Shown here in pieces: positions 59,872 through 64,000 of a stretch of DNA of 64,000 bases. The notes beneath the pieces are model-generated. The model did not search any database. It saw only the letters and a list, made by a program, of their open reading frames with translations, and was not told where the DNA came from. The stretch's first letter is position 1. Each line of letters opens with the position of its first letter. A program made the position numbers and the translations under genes. Source of the stretch: an uncultured Lachnospiraceae bacterium (lineage in GTDB: Bacteria > Bacillota > Clostridia > Lachnospirales > Lachnospiraceae); NCBI GenBank assembly GCA_947630875.1, contig CANRJG010000002.1, positions 1 through 64,000 on the forward strand, read 5' to 3'.

Positions 59872-59900
59872 ATCATAGCACTTTGTACCTGTTTTGTCAA
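59872..59900 (-). promoter_or_regulatory. Sigma-A promoter upstream of the YkuD-like gene
   Basis: Minus-strand TTGACA (59900-59895) and TATGAT (59877-59872) with an exact 17-base spacer, about 40 bases before the start codon. It could drive the whole run from the YkuD-like gene through leuS, yebC and the amidase into the atp genes, since no gap in this run exceeds 40 bases. Confidence 0.85.
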
Positions 59901-59917
59901 AATGAACCGTACTTCTT

Positions 59918-60259
59918 TTACAACTGCAGACTGACCTTCAGCGCATTTTCCACCCGGAGCAAAATTTTAGGATCCAGATGACAGACCTTATCTTTCAGTC
60001 TGGTTTTATCGATGGTACGCAGCTGTTCCAGAAGGATGACGGAATCCTTCACCATCCTGTCACTGTTGGCAGAAACCTCCACATGTGTGGGCAGCTTTGC
60101 TTTATTCTGTCTGGATGTAATTGCCGCACAAATGATGGTCGGACTATGTTTGTTCCCCACATCGTTCTGAATCACCAGAACCGGCCGGATGCCGCCCTGT
60201 TCCGAACCGACCACCGGCCTTAAATCCGCATAGAATACATCGCCGCGCGTTACCTCCAT
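59918..60259 (-). CDS. mazF: MazF/PemK-type endoribonuclease toxin
   Basis: A 113-residue sequence-specific mRNA interferase of the EndoA type. Landmarks are the opening [32 protein letters not shown] with its catalytic Arg, the Thr in ITSRQNK and [19 protein letters not shown] lies nine bases before the ATG. In Bacillus the order is alr, antitoxin, toxin; here alr is present but the 144 bases before mazF have no room for the antitoxin gene. Confidence 0.95.
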   Translation of the reverse strand: MEVTRGDVFYADLRPVVGSEQGGIRPVLVIQNDVGNKHSPTIICAAITSRQNKAKLPTHVEVSANSDRMVKDSVILLEQLRTIDKTRLKDKVCHLDPKILLRVENALKVSLQL

Positions 60260-60311
60260 TGATACACACTCCTTCTTTCTTTACGGTCCAGCATATATGT
60301 TTCTGTACCGA

Positions 60312-60332
60312 CAGAACCTTATAAACGTTCTG
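60312..60332. other. Short inverted repeat between alr and mazF
   Basis: CAGAAC (60312-60317) and GTTCTG (60327-60332) form a six-base-pair hairpin with no T run after it. It could be a small operator or mRNA structure in the mazF leader. Confidence 0.35.
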
Positions 60333-60403
60333 TTATTTAGAAGTATTTCCTTATTTTTCAGCGTGTATACATGCCGCGATGAAAAAGCATCTGCAAAGGT
60401 TTT

Positions 60404-61552
60404 TCAGATTTCCTTTCCGTTTTTGATATAAACTCTGGGAAGGCGTTTTCCCAGATCACAAACGAATTCATAAGAAAAGCGATGTGAAATTTCCGCCAGT
60501 GTATCCACGCTCAGATACGCATCTTCGCTATAGCCGATCAGCGTCGCCGTATCGCCGCATTTCACATCGTCAATATCCGTCACATCCACCATCATCAGGT
60601 CCATGCAGACTCTGCCGCAGATTGGCGCCTTTTTTCCGTGAATCAGCACATAGCCGCTGCCTGACAGGGATCTGGGATAGCCGTCGCCGTATCCGATGGA
60701 AACGGTAGCGATTTTTGTGGGATGTTCTGCCGTAAAGACCGAACCGTATCCGACGGATTCTCCCGCTTCAATTTCCTTCACATGTATGACAGATGCATAC
60801 AGGCTCAGGGCCGGTTTCAGATCCAGGGCATCCCGATCCACCACATCGGAAGGATACAGACCGTAAAGGGAAATGCCCAGCCGGACAGCTTCACAGTCCG
60901 TACAGGGCAAATCGAGGATGCAGGCGCTGTTGGCATAATGATGCAGGCCAAAATCCACGCCGCCCACATGCAGCAGACGGATAAAATCCTGAAATTCCTG
61001 CAGCTTTTCCATGGTATCGGTCTTATCTGCCGTATCGGCATTGGGAAAATGGGTGAAAATGCCTGCCATTTCCAGACCGTCCATGGCAGCAATGTCCTGT
61101 ACCAGGGCAATGGTTTCCACACAAGGGTGAATGCCGATCCGGTTCATGCCCGTATCCACCTTCACATGCACTTTCGCTTTTTTGTGCAGCCGGAGGGCCG
61201 CTTTCGAAAGATCCTCTGCCGCTTCATATGTAAAAATCGTAAAAGAAATGTCCTGCTGCAGCGCTTCCTCAAAATGCTGCGCAAAGATATATCCCAGAAC
61301 CAGAATATCCTTCCGGATGCCTGCCGCTCTTAAATCAAGGGCTTCTTCCAGCGTAGCCACTGCAAACCCCCAGACCTTGGATTCCTCTTCCAGCAGTCGG
61401 GCAATGGGCACGGCGCCATGGCCGTATCCGTCGGCTTTGATTACCGGAATAATGCCTGCCGATCCTGACAGCTTTTCTGCCGCTGCCCGCAGATTGTACA
61501 GGATGTGATCCAGATTGACCGTAATATATGCTCTGTCCCGATAAAGTTTCAT
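60404..61552 (-). CDS. alr: Alanine racemase
   Basis: A 382-residue PLP enzyme making D-alanine for peptidoglycan. The PLP lysine is in VIKADGYGHGAV and the second active residue is in the C-terminal beta domain (VGYGSVFTAEH; GRVCMDLMMVDVTD). The ATG overlaps the end of nnr as ATGA. Confidence 0.97.
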   Translation of the reverse strand: MKLYRDRAYITVNLDHILYNLRAAAEKLSGSAGIIPVIKADGYGHGAVPIARLLEEESKVWGFAVATLEEALDLRAAGIRKDILVLGYIFAQHFEEALQQDISFTIFTYEAAEDLSKAALRLHKKAKVHVKVDTGMNRIGIHPCVETIALVQDIAAMDGLEMAGIFTHFPNADTADKTDTMEKLQEFQDFIRLLHVGGVDFGLHHYANSACILDLPCTDCEAVRLGISLYGLYPSDVVDRDALDLKPALSLYASVIHVKEIEAGESVGYGSVFTAEHPTKIATVSIGYGDGYPRSLSGSGYVLIHGKKAPICGRVCMDLMMVDVTDIDDVKCGDTATLIGYSEDAYLSVDTLAEISHRFSYEFVCDLGKRLPRVYIKNGKEI

Positions 61553-63042
61553 CCCTTCAGTTCCTCGATTCCTTCTATCAGATTTCGGGCCAGCAGCGAA
61601 TAGGCGCCAAGACTTGCGGCTTTGTTGTCTCCTGCCAGTCCGTGCAGATATACGCCCAGCGCCGCGGCATGGTACGGATCCGTTTTCTGGGCCAGCAGCG
61701 CCGCAATCAGGCCGGCAAGCACATCGCCGCTTCCGGCTTTGGCCATAGCCGCATTGCCGGTATCATTAATATACGTGTTCTCTTGCGGCGACGCAACCAC
61801 ACTGACCGCATCCTTTAAAGCAAGGGTCACCTGATACCGCGCCGCAAATGCATTGGCAGTTTCAATCAGATCCGCTTTGATTTCCGAAACCGGCCGGCCG
61901 TTCAGACGGCTCATTTCCATGACATGAGGTGTCAGAATGCAGGGTCTGCCCTGCAGTCGGTCCTGCAGTTGTTCTTTTGCAATGATATTCAATGCGTCTG
62001 CATCCAGTACCAGCGGTTTTTTCGTGTCCAGTATTTCCGAAACCAATGCAGCGGATACCGGATTGACCCCGAGTCCCGGACCTGCCAGCACCACATCGCA
62101 GGCAGGAAGGAGACCGCGGAGCAGTTCCTGCGCCTGCCGCATATCATCCTGATCATAAATATGCAGAATGGCCTCCGGCAGCATCTGCTGGAGACTGATC
62201 CGGTTGTTTTGTTCCGTCAGGATATGCACCATTCCGCAGCCGCTTTTGTAAGCAGCCATGGCGCAAAGATAGGCCGCCCCGTAAATTTCACGGGAGCCGG
62301 CCGCCACCAGCAGTTTTCCGAAGCTTCCTTTGTTGCCGTCCGGCGCACGCTTTGGCAGATGATTTTCCCGGTCAAACAGACCGGCGACGCAATAAGAGGT
62401 GCTTTCCTTTTCCAACGCCGGAATACCGATATCCGCTGTCAGAAGTTTTCCGCAGTAAAGTCTTCCCGGATACAGCAGCTGTCCCCGTTTCCGAAAAGCG
62501 AAGGTCACCGTGGCAGAAGCCTGCACCGCGCAGCCGAGTACCTGTCCGTTGTCTGCCGAAATGCCAGTAGGCATATCAACAGAAAGGATATCCGTTCCTG
62601 CAGCGTTGATCCAGGCCACCATATCGGTGGTTTTTCCTTCGATGTTGCGGGAAAGCCCCACGCCGAACAAAGCGTCGATGATCAATGTATATTTTTTACG
62701 GTTTACTGCCTCAGTCAGTTCCGAAAAGTGCAGAATTTTTGATTTTTTCAGTTTTTCTTTATAATAAGCGCCTTCTTGGGAAAGCGCTCTCTCTGTATCT
62801 GCATATATCACGGTAACGTCATATTTCGTTTCCAGTTTCCCGGCAATGGCAGCGCCGTCCGCCCCGTTATTTCCGCAGCCGCAGAAAATCAGCGTTACGG
62901 AAGGATCGAACCCAAGCTCTGCAATCGCGTCTGTGCAGGACACAGCCGCCGCATTGATCAGCGCAAGGGATTTCTGCAGATTGTTTTGTATGACCGCCGC
63001 GTCACAGGCTTTCGTCTGGGCGGCATTCAGAATATAATTCAT
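61549..63042 (-). CDS. nnr: Bifunctional NAD(P)H-hydrate epimerase/dehydratase
   Basis: A 497-residue fusion that repairs hydrated NADH and NADPH. The N-terminal epimerase half (about 1-210) has GCGNNGADGAAIA; the C-terminal ADP-dependent dehydratase half has GPGLGVN, LDADALN, LTPHVMEMSRL and the GSGDVLAGLIAALLAQ signature. GAGG lies eight bases before the ATG, inside the last 41 bases of rex. Confidence 0.95.
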   Translation of the reverse strand: MNYILNAAQTKACDAAVIQNNLQKSLALINAAAVSCTDAIAELGFDPSVTLIFCGCGNNGADGAAIAGKLETKYDVTVIYADTERALSQEGAYYKEKLKKSKILHFSELTEAVNRKKYTLIIDALFGVGLSRNIEGKTTDMVAWINAAGTDILSVDMPTGISADNGQVLGCAVQASATVTFAFRKRGQLLYPGRLYCGKLLTADIGIPALEKESTSYCVAGLFDRENHLPKRAPDGNKGSFGKLLVAAGSREIYGAAYLCAMAAYKSGCGMVHILTEQNNRISLQQMLPEAILHIYDQDDMRQAQELLRGLLPACDVVLAGPGLGVNPVSAALVSEILDTKKPLVLDADALNIIAKEQLQDRLQGRPCILTPHVMEMSRLNGRPVSEIKADLIETANAFAARYQVTLALKDAVSVVASPQENTYINDTGNAAMAKAGSGDVLAGLIAALLAQKTDPYHAAALGVYLHGLAGDNKAASLGAYSLLARNLIEGIEELKG

Positions 63043-63664
63043 GTTCCCTCATTCGATAGGAAAGCACCATCAGGCTTTCCGATAAGTGTACGTTTTGCAC
63101 GGTGATCCCTTCCGGAAAAGGCAGATCCGTATGGGAAAAATTCCAGACGGCTTTGATGCCCGCTCTGGTCAGCGGTTCCACCAACTTCAATGCTTCCTGT
63201 TTCGGAATGGCAATCACCGCGATGTCCACGGGATGCTCTTCCAGAAAAGATTCCACGGTTTCAATCATATAAACCGGCGCGCCTGCAATCACGGTGCCTT
63301 CCAGTTCTTTTTTTACATCAAACAATCCCAGAATCCGAAACCCTCTGAGACGGAAATTGCCGTAATTGGCAAGCGCCTTTCCCAGATTGCCGCAGCCGAT
63401 GATAATCAGGCTGTGTTCCCGTTCCAGATCCAAGATCCGTCCGATCTCTTTGTGCAGCTGCGCGACATTATATCCATATCCCTGTTGCCCGAAGCCGCCG
63501 AACTGATTGAGATCCTGCCGGATCTGTGATGCGGTTACATGCATCATTTCACTGAGTCTGGAAGAAGAGACCCGTTCCACCCCTTCTTCCTTCAATTCTT
63601 CCAAATACCTGAAATACCGCGGCAGTCTCGCGATGACCGCAGATGAGATATTTTTCTGACGCAT
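63002..63664 (-). CDS. rex: Redox-sensing transcriptional repressor Rex
   Basis: A 220-residue repressor that senses the NADH/NAD ratio. The N-terminal winged helix has ASQIRQDLNQFGGFGQQGYGY, and the Rossmann domain has IIGCGNLGKAL for NADH. It typically controls fermentation and respiratory genes. It overlaps the downstream nnr gene by 41 bases and follows the edge gene by 12. Confidence 0.97.
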   Translation of the reverse strand: MRQKNISSAVIARLPRYFRYLEELKEEGVERVSSSRLSEMMHVTASQIRQDLNQFGGFGQQGYGYNVAQLHKEIGRILDLEREHSLIIIGCGNLGKALANYGNFRLRGFRILGLFDVKKELEGTVIAGAPVYMIETVESFLEEHPVDIAVIAIPKQEALKLVEPLTRAGIKAVWNFSHTDLPFPEGITVQNVHLSESLMVLSYRMREHELYSECRPDESL

Positions 63665-63676
63665 TCTGCTTCTCCT

Positions 63677-64000
63677 TTATCCTACACCGATATATAAATA
63701 AATCCACATATTTCTTAATAATCTCTGTTTCTCCGTAACAAAGGCGATATGCTTTTTCGCTGTTTCGCAGACGAAAGCGGCTTCCTCGTCGGTTCCCGCT
63801 TCATTCGAAAATGCATTTTTTTCACATATCTGTAAAAACTGCTGCAGTTCTGCCTGCTGCCCTTCGTCCAGCATCTGACGGTACTTCGAAAAAATTTCTT
63901 CCAAATTTTGTCCGCTGCATAAAAGCCTGCATGCGCGCAGCACACTGCACAAATACTCGTAGGCGGCCAGAACGGCAGCTGTTTTGTCTTCGCCTTCCAT
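63677..64000 (-). CDS. Hypothetical protein, cut by the window edge
   Basis: At least 107 residues; the ATG at the last base of the window may be its start or an internal codon. I do not recognise a family. It is helical and acidic with a hydrophobic end (RNMWIYLYIGVG). In related genomes the gene before rex is sometimes a transglutaminase-like membrane protein whose C-terminal tail is similar in character, but that is a guess. Confidence 0.5.
   Translation of the reverse strand: MEGEDKTAAVLAAYEYLCSVLRACRLLCSGQNLEEIFSKYRQMLDEGQQAELQQFLQICEKNAFSNEAGTDEEAAFVCETAKKHIAFVTEKQRLLRNMWIYLYIGVG

Overview
The window reads as a low-to-medium GC Gram-positive chromosome, most likely a gut or plant-glycan-degrading member of class Clostridia (Lachnospiraceae-like). 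Reasons: an HrcA/CIRCE heat-shock operon, a Rex redox repressor, a class B sortase, an alr-mazF pair as in Bacillota, very large BspA-type leucine-rich-repeat proteins carrying dockerin modules, cytoplasmic GH42 enzymes and a hol-tox type I toxin. Species cannot be named from the sequence alone. Almost every gene lies on the minus strand; only the hipBA-like pair (16510-18093) and a small antisense RNA run on the plus strand.

Layout, left to right. 1-16.4 kb: guaA, then a compact glycan-degradation run (GH106-like, TraX, two GH42 enzymes, a five-bladed propeller glycosidase) led by sortase B, preceded in the direction of transcription by a cysteine desulfurase, rsmE and prmA; then sfsA, a Nudix hydrolase and a half-size EamA transporter. 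16.4-18.5 kb: two adjacent toxin-antitoxin loci, a HipBA-like type II pair with an inverted-repeat operator and a previously unlabelled 27-residue hydrophobic type I toxin with a convergent antisense RNA. 18.5-34.2 kb: three secreted dockerin-bearing proteins (783, 2057 and 1841 residues) with LamG-like, LRR and cohesin-like parts, interrupted by an Rpn-type nuclease. 34.4-39.5 kb: hrcA-grpE-dnaK-dnaJ with a clear promoter and CIRCE operator. 39.5-47.1 kb: a sugar cluster (esterase, GH29 fucosidase, L-fucose-isomerase-like protein, split transketolase, FGGY kinase). 47.2-53.8 kb: the whole F-type ATP synthase operon. 53.9-64 kb: amidase, yebC, leuS, a YkuD-like protein without its catalytic residues, mazF, alr, nnr, rex and an edge-truncated gene.

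How it fits together. Neither set of glycosidases carries signal peptides, so they should act inside the cell on imported oligosaccharides. The isomerase-like, kinase and split transketolase genes together have the logic of a route that isomerises a free sugar, phosphorylates the ketose and cleaves it by transketolase, as in the non-oxidative D-apiose pathway; with the fucosidase, esterase and rhamnosidase-like genes nearby this would suit pectin (rhamnogalacturonan II) side chains, but that is inference. The ATP synthase c subunit carries a two-carboxylate ion site pointing to sodium coupling, and its epsilon subunit lacks the inhibitory C-terminal domain. The secreted LRR/LamG/dockerin proteins share a conserved upstream block and near-identical C-terminal modules, so they look like one co-regulated family spread by segmental duplication.
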